A stretch of DNA of 6,935 bases, taken from NCBI GenBank assembly GCA_041745535.1, contig JBGTIS010000254.1:1-6935 (forward strand), given 5' to 3'. Positions 6,579 to 6,935 of the stretch are shown here, piece after piece; the stretch's first letter is position 1, and the number at the start of each line of letters is the position of its first letter. The notes under the pieces were generated by a model. It was not told the origin of the DNA, did not search any database, and saw only the letters and a list, made by a program, of their open reading frames with translations. Source of the stretch: JBGTIS01 sp041745535. Its GTDB lineage: Bacteria > Bacteroidota > Bacteroidia > Cytophagales > Cyclobacteriaceae. A program made the translations under genes and the position numbers.

Positions 6579-6872
6579 GCCAAAGGATGTGCATTTCACT
6601 AAGTTGGCTACAACGCTTAGGTGGAAATTATTTTGGAGGAAACTTAGTGTAATTTCTTCAACATCTTCACATTTTCATCTAAGTGTTGTTTTTTCTTTGC
6701 TTCTAAAACAGTCCGGCAATAATAAGTAAAATAACGTAAGTTATGAGTTTAAGTAACTGAAAACAAGAGGTTTATAGTAGAAAAGGCTGCCGCATCACAC
6801 TACTATACAGTTTTTAGAGGGGTTAGATCAAGGATAGCCCTATCTTTGAGGTTGACCAAAACTTTAAAGAAA
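6579..6872. other. Non-coding stretch with inverted repeats before a new gene
   Basis: No convincing gene is seen. There is a perfect 9-bp inverted repeat CACTAAGTT / AACTTAGTG (6597-6605 with 6641-6649, 35-nt spacer) and a perfect 8-bp inverted repeat TATAGTAG / CTACTATA (6773-6780 with 6800-6807, 19-nt spacer). A palindrome with a promoter-like box lies just upstream of the start at 6873. The 6597-6649 repeat is not followed by a T-tract, so it is not an obvious terminator. Confidence 0.5.
6830..6848 (+). promoter_or_regulatory. Candidate -7 box with overlapping palindrome upstream of the gene at 6873
   Basis: TATCTTTG at 6841-6848 fits the Bacteroidota -7 consensus TAnnTTTG and lies 24 nt before the ATG at 6873, a good distance. 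It overlaps the palindrome GATAG-CC-CTATC (6833-6844), which extends outward by two more matching pairs after one mismatch. This could be an operator or an mRNA 5' hairpin. A convincing TTG at about -33 is not seen. Confidence 0.45.
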
Positions 6873-6935
6873 ATGACTACCCTTGAACGGACAAAAGTTA
6901 AGGAATTATTTGCTGGCTTCCATATACCTACGATT
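6873..6935 (+). CDS. 5' end of an unidentified gene, runs off the window
   Basis: From the ATG at 6873-6875, 21 codons remain open to the window edge, beginning MTTLERTKVKELFAGFHIP. A promoter-like box lies at a suitable distance upstream and there is no Shine-Dalgarno sequence, as for the other genes here. The charged helix followed by a turn is compatible with the start of a helix-turn-helix protein such as a regulator or transposase, but 21 residues are too few to assign a family. Confidence 0.45.
   Translation, partial: MTTLERTKVKELFAGFHIPTI

Overview
This 6.9 kb stretch looks like chromosomal DNA of a Bacteroidota bacterium, probably Cytophagales-like; that placement is an inference. 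The signs are a DUF5060-type lipoprotein, a cytochrome c fused to a PQQ-type sugar dehydrogenase, start codons without Shine-Dalgarno sequences, two TAnnTTTG boxes of the Bacteroidota -7 type, and an IS1634-family transposase remnant.

Layout. Positions 1-397 (minus) hold the first 132 codons of folE (GTP cyclohydrolase I), which runs off the left edge. An AT-rich gap with short inverted and direct repeats (398-776) follows. Positions 777-2618 (minus) encode a 613-residue secreted lipoprotein with an N-terminal DUF5060-type beta domain, a glycoside-hydrolase-like barrel and a C-terminal collagen-binding-like beta domain. A 351-bp divergent spacer separates it from 2970-4373 (plus), a periplasmic protein with a c-type cytochrome domain joined to a PQQ sugar-dehydrogenase-type beta-propeller. 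The two secreted proteins are divergent and could both act on carbohydrate outside the cytoplasm, but nothing in the sequence ties them to one pathway.

From about 4374 onward the DNA is debris. A histidine kinase lacking its sensor and phosphoacceptor half begins within about 20 bp of the dehydrogenase stop and runs to 4936. Two short tandem repeats follow. Then comes an IS1634-family element (5130-6393) bounded by perfect 16-bp inverted repeats, whose transposase is broken by two stops, two frameshifts and a large internal deletion. Positions 6394-6872 hold an unrecognised ORF fragment, inverted repeats and a promoter-like box. A new gene starts at 6873 and leaves the window after 21 codons.

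No defence system, CRISPR array, RNA gene or intact novel operon is visible. The points most worth a second look are the apparent loss of the catalytic His and a PQQ-contacting Lys in the otherwise well-preserved dehydrogenase, the sharply truncated kinase beside it, and the internally deleted IS that has kept both ends.
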